DNA from: Cellulomonas iranensis NBRC 101100 = JCM 18110 | Lineage (GTDB): Bacteria > Actinomycetota > Actinomycetes > Actinomycetales > Cellulomonadaceae | Direction: 5' to 3' | DNA: 61,934 nt | Assembly: GCF_001552375.1 (NCBI RefSeq) | Contig: NZ_BCRB01000016.1 | Span: 1 to 61,934 of the forward strand | Part shown: positions 25,121-34,364 of the stretch, one piece after another | Layout of the letters: each line of letters starts with the position of its first letter | Numbering within the stretch: position 1 is the stretch's first letter | The notes under the pieces: generated by a model | The model's input: the letters and a program-made list of their open reading frames with translations, nothing else | The model's database searches: none | What the model was told of the DNA's origin: nothing | Program-made: the position numbers and the translations under genes

Positions 25121-26890
25121 TCAGGTCGCGTCCGCGGCCTGCGCACCGGGCGGCACGTCCGGGAGCACGACGTCGACCCGGGTGCCCGCACCCGGGGTGC
25201 TGTCGATGCTGAGCGTGCCGCCGTGCTCGTCGACGATCGCCTGCACGAGCGACAGGCCGAGCCCGACGCCCCGCACGCGGCGGCGGCGCGTGTCGCGCGT
25301 GCGGTAGAAGCGCTGCGTGATGCGGGCGAGCTCGTCGGGTGCGATGCCCGGCCCGTCGTCGGCGACGCGCACGTGCGCCGTCCGTGCACCCTCGGGCGTC
25401 GCACCGGCGCGGACCGCGACGCGCACGTGGTCGCCCGCGAGGCTGTGCTTCACGGCGTTGCTCAGCAGGTTGTCGACGACCTGCCCGAGCCGCTGCGGGT
25501 CGGACAGCAGGGGCACGGCGGGGTCGGCGTCGACGTCGACCTGCACGCCCGCCGCGCGCGCCACCGGGGCCTGGCTCGTGACGGACGCCCGCACGACCTC
25601 CGCGACGTCGACCTCCTGCGGCGACAGCACGGCGCCGACCGCGAGCTGCGCGCTCGTGAGCAGCTCGTCGACGAGCGCGTCGAGCCGGTGCGCGTTGCGC
25701 TCGACGACGTCGAGGTAGCGGCGGTCCTCGTCGTCGAGCGGCCGGCCGCTGGTCCGGATCAGCCGGACGTAGCCGAGGATCGACGCGAGCGGCGTCCGCA
25801 GCTCGTGGCTGACCAGGCCGATGAACTCGTCCTGACGGCGCTGCTCGTCGTGGCGTGGCGTGACGTCCGTGCCGACCAGCAGGTACCCGGCCGGCAGCTC
25901 GGGGCTCGCGCCCTCGAGGGCCGGTCGCGGCGTCACGACGACCTCGACGTGCCGCACGGCGCCGTCGGGCCCCACGCGCCGCCACTCGTCGGCGTGCGTG
26001 CCGCCGTCGGCGGCCCGCCCGACGACCCGCGCCAGCGGCATCTGCGGCGTCGTGCCGGCGCCGTCGAGCAGCCGCAGCCCCGGGCCGTCCTGGGTGACGA
26101 CGCCCGTCACGGGGTGCCCGACGAGCTCGGCGGGTGCCAGGCCGAGGGCGCGCTCGGTACCGGGGCTCGCGGTGAGGACCACGCCGTCGCGGTCGGTCGC
26201 GACGATCGCCTGCGCGGTCGCGGCCTGCACGATGCTGCGCAGGGTGTCGCGCGACGCGCGCAGCTGGCGGGCCCGCTCGTCGAGCGCGTCGCGCGCACGG
26301 CGCAGCTCCTCGGCCTGCCGTCGCGCGGCCTGCACGATGCCGTGCGCACCGACCGCGGTCGCCGCGATGACGAGGAACGTGACGACCGCGTGCAGCAGGG
26401 GACGGACCCGACCGACGTCGACGACGGCGGGCGCGAGCAGCACGACCGCGCTCCCGGCCAGCCCGAGCGCGGGGCCCCACCGTTCGGGGCGCAGCGCGAG
26501 GGCGCCGACCGGCAGCAGCACGAGGACGTCGAAGTCGGCGCGCGGCAGGCCCGTGCCGAGGTCGAGCAGCGCGACGGCCGCGAGCTGCGCGAGCGGGGCC
26601 ACGGCACGCCACGGGGGCGCGACGCGCCCCCACGGCACGAGCGCCGCGACCCCCTGCGCGGCCACCACGAGCACGGTGGCGGCCACGAGCAGCGCCGGGT
26701 GCGCCGGGTCGACGGACGACTCCACGAGCGCGACCGCGAGCAGCAGCGCCACGGTCGTCGGCACCTGCCGCAGCCCGACGGCGTCGGGGGTGAGCCAGGG
26801 TGCCGTGACCCGTCCCACGAGGTCGGCGTCGGCCGGTCGGGGGCCGCCGGGGTCGGGTCGGGTCGACGCACGCCCGCCGGGCCGGGCCAT
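25121..26890 (-). CDS. Membrane sensor histidine kinase with PAS domain
   Basis: 589 aa. About six membrane segments in residues 45-185 (a MASE-like integral sensor without large loops), a short coiled coil (188-215), a PAS domain (about 216-345), HisKA with phospho-accepting H362 in FIGLVSHELRTPLAS, and HATPase_c with DNLLSNAVKHS, ADDGPGIAP and GVGLGLSLV. It phosphorylates a receiver domain in response to a membrane or redox signal. Its ATG overlaps the stop of the receiver-PIG-L gene (ATGA), so the fusion protein is the obvious partner. It is tail-to-tail with the polysaccharide operon, 9 bases apart. Confidence 0.9.
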   Translation of the reverse strand: MARPGGRASTRPDPGGPRPADADLVGRVTAPWLTPDAVGLRQVPTTVALLLAVALVESSVDPAHPALLVAATVLVVAAQGVAALVPWGRVAPPWRAVAPLAQLAAVALLDLGTGLPRADFDVLVLLPVGALALRPERWGPALGLAGSAVVLLAPAVVDVGRVRPLLHAVVTFLVIAATAVGAHGIVQAARRQAEELRRARDALDERARQLRASRDTLRSIVQAATAQAIVATDRDGVVLTASPGTERALGLAPAELVGHPVTGVVTQDGPGLRLLDGAGTTPQMPLARVVGRAADGGTHADEWRRVGPDGAVRHVEVVVTPRPALEGASPELPAGYLLVGTDVTPRHDEQRRQDEFIGLVSHELRTPLASILGYVRLIRTSGRPLDDEDRRYLDVVERNAHRLDALVDELLTSAQLAVGAVLSPQEVDVAEVVRASVTSQAPVARAAGVQVDVDADPAVPLLSDPQRLGQVVDNLLSNAVKHSLAGDHVRVAVRAGATPEGARTAHVRVADDGPGIAPDELARITQRFYRTRDTRRRRVRGVGLGLSLVQAIVDEHGGTLSIDSTPGAGTRVDVVLPDVPPGAQAADAT

Positions 26891-27963
26891 CAGCCCTCCG
26901 TGCCGTGGTCCGTCCCGAACGTCGTCCGGGCGTCGGGCGGGGACGCCAGGGCGGCGGCCGCGTCGGCGGGCGTCTCGCTCGCGCGGACCGTCTCGAGCGG
27001 CTCGACGTCGTGCCCCGCGCCGAAGCGCGACCAGTACCGCGCCGCCGCGCGCACCACGTCGGGCTGCATGTAGTCGCGGTGCGCCTGCGACTCGTACGCG
27101 GCCAGCATCTGGAGCTTGGTGTCGACGAACCCGGTGACGTCGACGAACCGGTTGGGTGCGAACGCGACCGTCGAGGACGGGCTCTGGAAGCACCAGAGGT
27201 TCGGCACCTGCCGCGCCGCGACCTGGACTGCCTCGTGCGTGGCCCGGTGGTCCTGGTGCCGGTCGTGCGCGCCGTGCGTGTAGATCCGGTCGGGGCGCAC
27301 GTCCTGCACGACCTGCTCGACGGCCGTGATGACGCCGTCGGCGGGGACGATCCGCGTGTCGGGGAAGTCGAGGTGCACGAGGTGGGCGCCGACGACCGCG
27401 GCGGCGGCCGCGGACTCGGCCTGCCGGACGGAGGTGCTGCCGCCGACCGCCCCGCCGGACAGGGTGAGGATCACGATCTCGTCGCCGGCGGCGTGGTGCG
27501 CGGCGAGGGTCGCGCCCGCGCCGATCTCGACGTCGTCCGGGTGGGCGCCGACCGCGAGGACCCGCCGGTGGGTCGCACCGCGGCGCGAGCGCGCCACGCG
27601 GGCGAGCTCGGTCGCGCGGCGGGCGACCTCGTCGGGGTCGACGGGCTTGGCGAGGAACTCGTCGGCCGCCTCGCGCAGGGCCTCGACGGCGTGGTCGAAC
27701 GTCGGGTAGGCCGTGACGACCATGACGGTGAGCGTCGGGTCGAGGCGCCGCACCTCGGGCAGCAGCTGCAGCCCCGAGCGTCCGGGCAGCTGGATGTCGG
27801 TGACGAGCACGTCGTACCGGGCGCGGGCGAGCGCGGCGAGCGCGGCCTCCGCGGTGCCGACGACGTCGACGTCGAGGCCCACGCGCACCAGCGTGATGCG
27901 CAGCAGGTCCGCCGCGTCGGGGTCGTCCTCGAGCACGAGCGCGCGGTACGGGTCGTCGGCCAT
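26890..27963 (-). CDS. Response regulator receiver domain fused to a PIG-L/LmbE deacetylase
   Basis: 357 aa in two domains. Receiver (residues 6-120): acidic pair D13/D14, phospho-acceptor D56 (VLVTDIQLP), T84 and K106 all present. PIG-L domain (133-320): AHPDDVEIG (H141, D143, D144) and HDRHQDHRATH (H236, D238, H239) give the zinc site and catalytic Asp. PIG-L enzymes deacetylate GlcNAc-linked substrates or hydrolyse related amides in the cytoplasm. The enzyme is thus the output of a two-component system in place of a DNA-binding domain. The kinase gene follows with an ATGA overlap. ATG at 27963 is preceded by a run of nine G that forms part of the ribosome site. Confidence 0.92.
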   Translation of the reverse strand: MADDPYRALVLEDDPDAADLLRITLVRVGLDVDVVGTAEAALAALARARYDVLVTDIQLPGRSGLQLLPEVRRLDPTLTVMVVTAYPTFDHAVEALREAADEFLAKPVDPDEVARRATELARVARSRRGATHRRVLAVGAHPDDVEIGAGATLAAHHAAGDEIVILTLSGGAVGGSTSVRQAESAAAAAVVGAHLVHLDFPDTRIVPADGVITAVEQVVQDVRPDRIYTHGAHDRHQDHRATHEAVQVAARQVPNLWCFQSPSSTVAFAPNRFVDVTGFVDTKLQMLAAYESQAHRDYMQPDVVRAAARYWSRFGAGHDVEPLETVRASETPADAAAALASPPDARTTFGTDHGTEG

Positions 27964-27970
27964 GGTCTCT

Positions 27971-27979
27971 CCCCCCCCC
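27971..27979 (-). promoter_or_regulatory. Nine-G homopolymer forming the ribosome-binding region of the receiver-PIG-L gene
   Basis: On the coding strand the leader reads G9 then AGAGACC and the ATG. The tract both supplies the Shine-Dalgarno sequence and is long enough for slipped-strand change, so the spacing to the start could vary between cells. Confidence 0.45.
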
Positions 27980-28000
27980 GGAGACTGGACGTACGCGCCC

Positions 28001-28006
28001 ATTGTA
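28001..28006 (-). promoter_or_regulatory. Probable -10 box TACAAT for the receiver-PIG-L/kinase operon
   Basis: TACAAT on the minus strand, 38 bases upstream of the ATG, matches the actinobacterial TANNNT -10 hexamer well; transcription would start near 27994. No clear -35 element is visible. Confidence 0.5.
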
Positions 28007-28054
28007 GGAGCGGCCCGGGGTGCCCGCCCGTCCGGCGTCGGGCGGGCACCGCGG

Positions 28055-28324
28055 TCAGCGGGGCGGCGGCGCCCCGATGCGGGGGAACGGCTCGAGCGAG
28101 AACGCGACCTCGACGGGGACGTCGAAGAACGCGGCGATGCGCAGCGCGAGGTGCAGCGACGGGCTGTACTCGCCGCGCTCGAGGTAACCGACCGTCTGGT
28201 AGTGCACGCCGAGCGCTTCGGCGAGCTCGCGGCGGCTGACGCCGCGCTCGGTGCGCAGCACGGCGATGCGGTTGTGGACCGTCTCGGCCGCGGTGGTGCG
28301 GCCCGGGGTGGGTTCGGTCGCCAC
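28055..28324 (-). CDS. XRE-family regulator of the adjacent ABC exporter
   Basis: 89 aa. The helix-turn-helix occupies residues 18-75 (NRIAVLRTERGVSRRELA, GVHYQTVGYLERGEYSPS) followed by FFDVPVEVAFSLEPF, the ending of the short YozG-like XRE group that is usually linked to ABC exporters and membrane proteins. The GTG start is one base after the permease stop, making it the third gene of the ABC operon. It is the best candidate to bind the 28-bp palindrome that overlaps the operon's promoter. Confidence 0.8.
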   Translation of the reverse strand: MATEPTPGRTTAAETVHNRIAVLRTERGVSRRELAEALGVHYQTVGYLERGEYSPSLHLALRIAAFFDVPVEVAFSLEPFPRIGAPPPR

Positions 28325-28325
28325 G

Positions 28326-29182
28326 TCAGCCGCGCTGCAGGAAGGCGTGGAGGCGGTCGGCCAGCGCGCCCGCGGTCTGGCGCGCGGCCGTGCGGCGCAG
28401 CACCGCGGGTGCGGCGACGAGCCCGATGACGGCCCAGGCGAGCAGCACGAGCACGGCGATCTCGGGGTGCCACGCCCCGCCGACCTCGAGCCCCTCGGCA
28501 CCCGGGGGCAGCGTGGTGGACCGCAGCCCGTGCGCGAGCCAGTACAGCGGGAACGCCTGCACGACGCCGCTCGCCCACCCCGGGACCGTCTGGGGCCCGA
28601 ACACCCCGGAGACGGCCGACAGCGCGACGACGGGTGCCATGACGAGCAGCAGCACGCGGGTCGTGCGGCCGGCCAGCGCGCCGCCGACGATCCCGACGGG
28701 CAGCGTCGCGAGGGTCCCGAGCACGACCCAGCCGACCAGGGCGGCCCATCCGGCGCCGCCCTGGTGCATGGGGTCGCCGAGCAGGAGCGCCCACGGCGCG
28801 AGCAGGATGACGAACATGGGCAGCGCGCCGAGCACCTGGGCGAGCACGACGCCGACGGTGTACGTGGTGGTGCCGCGCGGTGTGGTGCGCAGCCGCAGCA
28901 CGGTGCCGTCCTCGACGTCGGCGGACAGCGCGAACGCGGGCCCCATGACCATGCCGAAGACGACGACGGCCGCCACGATGCCGGGCATCGCGAGGTCGGG
29001 GAGCGTCGCGCCGCCCGCACCGGGGACCTCGACGTGCCGCTGCGTCACGAGGTAGACCAGCAGCGCGACGCCGATGACGAGGTTCCAGGCCATGTCGTCG
29101 GGTGCGCGGAGCATGTTGCGGAAGTCGGCGAGGCCGCGGCGCAGGCCGAGGCGGACGGCGTGGACGCGGGGCGCGGGCGTGC

Positions 29183-29186
<4 letters not shown>
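28326..29186 (-). CDS. ABC-2 type transporter permease
   Basis: 286 aa with six membrane segments. The N-terminal cytoplasmic lead (GLRRGLADFRNMLRAP) and the segment GIVAAVVVFGMVMGPAFALS followed by the coupling stretch EDGTVLRLRTTPRG are typical of ABC-2 exporters such as those for antibiotics or lipids. The start at 29186 overlaps the ATPase stop (ATGA). Substrate unknown. Confidence 0.87.
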
Positions 29187-30097
<911 letters not shown>

Positions 30098-30135
30098 GTA
30101 CTACATGGGATCGTAGGTCCGCTACCCCAGCGGGC

Positions 30136-30273
30136 TCAGAGGATCCCCGACGACACCCGCCGCAGCAGCGCGTGCACGGCCGGCCGCCACTCCTCGCCGT
30201 ACGTCGCGACGAGCCAGACGCCCACCGCGACCAGCACGAGCGTCACGAGCAGCAGCCCGAGCCGGCGGCGCAC
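30136..30273 (-). CDS. 45-aa single-span membrane peptide
   Basis: A short frame starting with GTG: basic N terminus (RRRLG), one membrane helix (LLLVTLVLVAVGVWLVATY), then an amphipathic basic tail (EEWRPAVHALLRRVSSGIL). It lies between the DUF1266 gene and the ABC exporter on the same strand. Composition and topology look like a real small membrane protein, but no homologue is known to me. Confidence 0.45.
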   Translation of the reverse strand: MRRRLGLLLVTLVLVAVGVWLVATYGEEWRPAVHALLRRVSSGIL

Positions 30274-30315
30274 GTCAGCGCACCCCCGGCCCGGGGCGCC
30301 CGCGGCGGAGCGAGG

Positions 30316-31074
30316 TCACCAGCGGACCGTCAGCCACGGCGAGTCCTCCTGCTCCAGCAGCGAGCGGGTCGCGCTGGTGAACTTGCCGATCTCGGAGTCC
30401 AGCGGGTCGCGCATGTTCGACGCCTTCCAGAACGCCCGGCCCACGCAGAACGCGTCGCCGAAGTCCTTCCACGACGCGTACGCCGGGCGCGCGAGGTCCA
30501 CGGCCTGCGCGATCGCCGCGTACGCGCGCGCCTCGTCGACGAACCCCGCGTCGACCAGCAGCCGGCTCACGTGCACGACGCGTGCGGCGTCCCACGCGAC
30601 GATCGACGCCGGCAGCGGGTCGACCAGCTCGCCGTGCCCGCCGACCTTCGCCGCCGCGAGCCACCCCAGGTACCACTCGCGCGCCCTCGCGCCGTCGAGC
30701 CCGCGCGCGGCGGCCTGCGCCGCGACCTCGTCGGCCTTGGCCTCCGACTCGCGGCGGCCCAGGCGCTGCTCGAACGTCGCCTCGACCGCGGGGCCGACCA
30801 CCGCGTAGTACCCGCGGTGGCCCTCGGTCAGCAGGAACGCGTACGTGTTCTCGACGTCCTGCGGGCCGTGCACGTCCCACGCGCCCGCGAGGAGCCTGGC
30901 GGCCGTGCGCTGGTCGGCCTCCATCGTGAGCGCGTTCATGGGCAGGCTGCCCTCGGCCGCGTGCACGGCGCCCAGCGCGAGGCCGCGCTGCTCGGCGTCC
31001 GAGAGCGGGCGCGCGCCCTCGAGCGTGTGGAACGACGACGAGAAGAAGCTCTTGAGGGACGACAGGAATCCCAC
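30316..31074 (-). CDS. DUF1266 domain protein
   Basis: 252 aa, alpha-helical. The conserved DUF1266 pattern is clear: LAGAWDVHGPQDVENTYAFL early, AWDAARVVHVSRLLVDAGFV in the middle and ARPAYASWKDFGDAFCVGRA followed by SPWLTVRW at the end. The family occurs in many bacteria, often near toxin or surface genes, but its activity is unknown. GTG at 31074 is preceded by GGAGGT. Single gene, divergent from the NB-ARC protein. Confidence 0.85.
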   Translation of the reverse strand: MGFLSSLKSFFSSSFHTLEGARPLSDAEQRGLALGAVHAAEGSLPMNALTMEADQRTAARLLAGAWDVHGPQDVENTYAFLLTEGHRGYYAVVGPAVEATFEQRLGRRESEAKADEVAAQAAARGLDGARAREWYLGWLAAAKVGGHGELVDPLPASIVAWDAARVVHVSRLLVDAGFVDEARAYAAIAQAVDLARPAYASWKDFGDAFCVGRAFWKASNMRDPLDSEIGKFTSATRSLLEQEDSPWLTVRW

Positions 31075-31188
31075 GGGGTACCTCCGGGACGGCGGGTCAG
31101 GACGGGGTCGTCCCCATCGTGCCGGGCGCGCGTCCGGCCGCCCGAGGCGTCCGAACGAACCCGAACGTCCGATGACTAGTCTCGACGG

Positions 31189-33726
31189 GTGACCTCTCCC
31201 GTCGTCCCGGGCGACCCCCGTGGCTGGGACGACCTGACGAGCGCGCTGCGGGCCCTGCGCGCGCACGCGGGGTCGCCGTCGTTCGCGCAGCTCGTGCAGC
31301 GCGTCGAGCGCGTCCGCGCCGCACGCGGCGTGCCGGCGGGCGAGCGGCGCCCGGGCCGCGTCACGGTCTACGACGTGTTCCGCGACGGCCGCGCGCGGCT
31401 CGACGTCGAGCTCGTCGCCGACGTCGTCCGGGCCCTGGGCGGCGGCGAGGACGACGTGCGCGCGTGGCGCGCCGCGCACGCCGCCGTCGCGGGGCGTGCG
31501 GCCGACGCCCGGCCGGCCGCGTCGCCCGCCGCCGCGCCACGCACCACCCTGCGCCCGCTGCCCGACGAGCCCGCCGCCCTCACCGGACGCGCCGCGGAGG
31601 TCGACGCGCTCACCACGGCGTGGGACGCGGGCCGCGTCGCCGTCGTCACCGGCATGCCCGGCGTGGGCAAGTCCGCGCTCGCGCACGGCGCCGCGCGCAC
31701 GTGGGCGGCGGGCACGAGCCGGCCCGTGCTCGTGGTGCCGACGCCCGGCGACGGCGTCGAGGCGCGCGACCTGCTGGCCGACCTCGTCGCGGCTCCCGGT
31801 GCGTCGTCCGCCGGTGCCTCGTCCGCCGGTGCGGTGCCCACCGGTGCCCAGCCCGCGGAGGTGCGGACGGGGGACGCCACCCCCGTGCCGCGGGGGCTGC
31901 TGCTCGTCGAGGACGTGCCCGACGCGGACGTCGTGACAGCCGTGGCCGACGCGGCCTCCGGGTGGGCGCTCGTCGTCACGTCACGCCGCGCGCTGCCCGA
32001 GGTCGCAGGCGTGCACGTGCGCGTCGAGCCGCTGCCCCCCGACGCGGCGGTCGCGCTCATCGCCGCCGTGGCGGGTCCGGAGCGCGTCGCCGCCGAGCCC
32101 GATGCCGCGCGCCGTGTCGCGACCGCCTGCGAGGGGCTGCCGCTCGCGCTCGTCGTCGCCGCCGGGCGGATCGCCGGGCAGGAGTCCTGGTCGCTGGCCG
32201 ACCACGCGCGGCGCATCGAGGCGTCGGCGCACGCGCTGCCCGCGCTCGACACCGCGTACGACGCGCTCGCCCCCGACGAGGCGCGCGTGCTGCGCCGGGT
32301 CGCGCTCGTGCCGGCGCCGCTGCCGCCCGTGTGCGTCGCGCTGCTGGTCGGGGCCGACGAGCGGTCGGTGCGCGACGTGCTGTCGGGGCTCGACGACGTG
32401 CACCTGGTCCGCACGGGAGCCGACGGTGCCGTGCACCTGCACGCGCTGGTCCGGCGGTACGCCCGCGAACGGGCGGACGCGGTCGACGCGCACAGCGACG
32501 TGGTCGCCGCCGTCGGGCGGCTCGGCGCGTGGCTGGCCGAGCGCGCCGCGGCGCGGGTCGCGGTCGTCGCGCCGCACGCCGCCGACACGCCCGCGACCCG
32601 CGACGAGGCCGCGGACGACGCCGCCGTCGCGGCCGCGCACGCGTGGCTCGAGACCCACCGCGCGGTGTGCGTCGCGGCGGCGCCCCTCGCGGCGGACCTC
32701 GGGCTGACGGACGTCGCGCAGGGCCTGTCGGACGCGCTCGGCCCGTGGTTCGACATGGTCGCGCGCTGGCGCGACGCCCTCGTGGTGCACGGTGCGGCGG
32801 CCACGGGCGGCGACCCCGCCGCCGTCGCGCGCGCGTGCCGCGACCTGGGCCGCGCGCACGAGCGGCTCGGGCACTACGACGAGGCGCTCGCGCAGCTCGT
32901 GCGCGCCGCCGAGTCCGGGCACGACGCGCGCCCGGGGCAGACGTTCAACCGCGTCGGCAACGTCGAGAAGCGACTCGGGCGGCTCGACGCCGCGGCGGCC
33001 GCGTACGCGCGCGCCGAGGACGCCGCGCGGCACGGCGGCGACGCGGTCAGCGAGGGCCGGGCGATCGGCAACCGCGCCGACACGCTGCGCCTGCTGGGCC
33101 GCTACGACGAGGCGTGCGACGGCTACGCGCGCGCCCTCGCGCTGAGCGAGCGCGTCGGCGACCGCAACAACGCGGGCATCGTGCGGCTCAACCACGCGAC
33201 CCTGCTCGAGACGCTGGGCGACCTGCCGCGCGCGCGGACCGTGCTGGGCGCCGCGCTCGACGACGCGCGCGCGATGGGCGACGCGAGCCTCGAGGCGGCG
33301 GTGCGGACCGCGCTCGCGAGCGTCGACCTCACGGCCGGCGACCCGCACGCCGCCGTGGCGCAGGTGCGGGCCGCGCTCGCGGGCCGCGCCGACCTCGAGG
33401 CCGCGGTCGGTGCGGAGGCGCGCGCCCTGCTGGGGCGCGCGCTCGTCGCCACGGGGGACGTCGACGCGGGCCGTCGCGAGCTGCTCGCGGCCCTCGCTGC
33501 CGGCCGCGCGGCGCGCGTGCTGCTCGTGCAGGGCACGGCCGCGCACGCGCTCGGCACGCTCGACCTCGCCGCGGGCCGCGCGGACGACGCCGAGGCGTGG
33601 TTCGCGTTCGCGCTCGACGTGGGGACGCGCATCGGCGTCGCGGCGGACGTGACCGCCGCCCGTGACGGGCTCGCGGCCGTCGCGGCGCTGCGCGGCGGCG
33701 GTGCGGGCGCCGAGCCGTCGGCCTGA
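31189..33726 (+). CDS. STAND (NB-ARC) ATPase with N-terminal helical domain and C-terminal TPRs
   Basis: 845 aa. N-terminal helical domain (residues 10-105, LVQRVERVRAARG) like the XRE-type heads found on actinobacterial STAND proteins; NB-ARC with Walker A GMPGVGKS (155-162), Walker B LLLVEDVPDADV near 240 and ALVVTSRRALP as sensor; a winged-helix stretch near 355-430; then six or more TPRs from about 515 (CRDLGRAHERLGHYDEALAQ, ADTLRLLGRYDEACDGYARA). These ATP-driven switches act in signalling or defence after ligand binding by the repeats. There is no attached effector enzyme, so a regulatory role is more likely than direct cell killing. Confidence 0.82.
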   Translation: MTSPVVPGDPRGWDDLTSALRALRAHAGSPSFAQLVQRVERVRAARGVPAGERRPGRVTVYDVFRDGRARLDVELVADVVRALGGGEDDVRAWRAAHAAVAGRAADARPAASPAAAPRTTLRPLPDEPAALTGRAAEVDALTTAWDAGRVAVVTGMPGVGKSALAHGAARTWAAGTSRPVLVVPTPGDGVEARDLLADLVAAPGASSAGASSAGAVPTGAQPAEVRTGDATPVPRGLLLVEDVPDADVVTAVADAASGWALVVTSRRALPEVAGVHVRVEPLPPDAAVALIAAVAGPERVAAEPDAARRVATACEGLPLALVVAAGRIAGQESWSLADHARRIEASAHALPALDTAYDALAPDEARVLRRVALVPAPLPPVCVALLVGADERSVRDVLSGLDDVHLVRTGADGAVHLHALVRRYARERADAVDAHSDVVAAVGRLGAWLAERAAARVAVVAPHAADTPATRDEAADDAAVAAAHAWLETHRAVCVAAAPLAADLGLTDVAQGLSDALGPWFDMVARWRDALVVHGAAATGGDPAAVARACRDLGRAHERLGHYDEALAQLVRAAESGHDARPGQTFNRVGNVEKRLGRLDAAAAAYARAEDAARHGGDAVSEGRAIGNRADTLRLLGRYDEACDGYARALALSERVGDRNNAGIVRLNHATLLETLGDLPRARTVLGAALDDARAMGDASLEAAVRTALASVDLTAGDPHAAVAQVRAALAGRADLEAAVGAEARALLGRALVATGDVDAGRRELLAALAAGRAARVLLVQGTAAHALGTLDLAAGRADDAEAWFAFALDVGTRIGVAADVTAARDGLAAVAALRGGGAGAEPSA

Positions 33727-33744
33727 GCGTCGGTCGCGCGCGGC

Positions 33745-34167
33745 TCAGCCCTGCGGCTGCCCCGCCACGTTGACCAGCCACGTCGTGCCGAACCGGTCCG
33801 TGACCTGCCCGAACTCGTCACCCCACGGGGCGACCGCCATCGGCATGACGTCGGTGCCGCCGTCCGCGAGCCGCGCGAACGCCGCGCGCAGCGTCTCGGC
33901 GTCCGTCGCGTCGCCGAACAGCGCGACCGCGCCGGGTCGCTCCGGTGCGGGCATCGACGCCGGGGTGTCGGACGCCATGAGCGTCCCGCCGCCGGGCAGC
34001 TCGAGCTGCGAGTGCATGATCTTGCCCGCGTCGGCAGGGTCCGACGCCATGCCGAACTCGTCGAACGTGCTGGACGTCGCGGCACCGCCGAAGACGTCGG
34101 CGTAGAAGTCCATCGCCGCGCGGGCCTGGTCGCGGAAGCCCAGGTAGGGGCTGAGGCGTGCGGTCAT
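33745..34167 (-). CDS. VOC-family protein (PhnB/glyoxalase-like)
   Basis: 140 aa, one vicinal-oxygen-chelate module pair as in PhnB-like proteins ([42 protein letters not shown], then [19 protein letters not shown]). The final GDRFGxxW block is characteristic. The activity of this subgroup is usually unknown; possibilities are binding or turnover of small metabolites. It is convergent with the STAND gene and divergent from the first chemoreceptor gene. Confidence 0.85.
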   Translation of the reverse strand: MTARLSPYLGFRDQARAAMDFYADVFGGAATSSTFDEFGMASDPADAGKIMHSQLELPGGGTLMASDTPASMPAPERPGAVALFGDATDAETLRAAFARLADGGTDVMPMAVAPWGDEFGQVTDRFGTTWLVNVAGQPQG

Positions 34168-34279
34168 GGTCGGTCCTCCCGAGGGGTGCGTGCCGGTGCA
34201 GGTGTCGACCCGGCGGGCCGCGCGGACTCATCGGGCACGCCGCGCCCCGTGGCACACGGGTGCACCTTCACCCGGTCCC

Positions 34280-34304
34280 TCAAGGTGTATCGATCACACC
34301 CGAT
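34280..34304 (+). promoter_or_regulatory. FliA/WhiG (sigma-28)-like promoter of the first MCP gene
   Basis: TCAA (34280-34283), a 16-base spacer and CCGAT (34300-34304), 60 bases upstream of the ATG. The same element with the same spacer length stands before the second MCP gene. It resembles TAAA-N15/16-GCCGATAA used by FliA and WhiG. GGTGT-N7-ACACC inside the spacer is an additional inverted repeat. Confidence 0.6.
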
Positions 34305-34364
34305 GCTGAGGGCAGCGAGTCGGCGACCAAGGACGGTCGTGCGCAAGACCAAGGAGGGTTTCTC

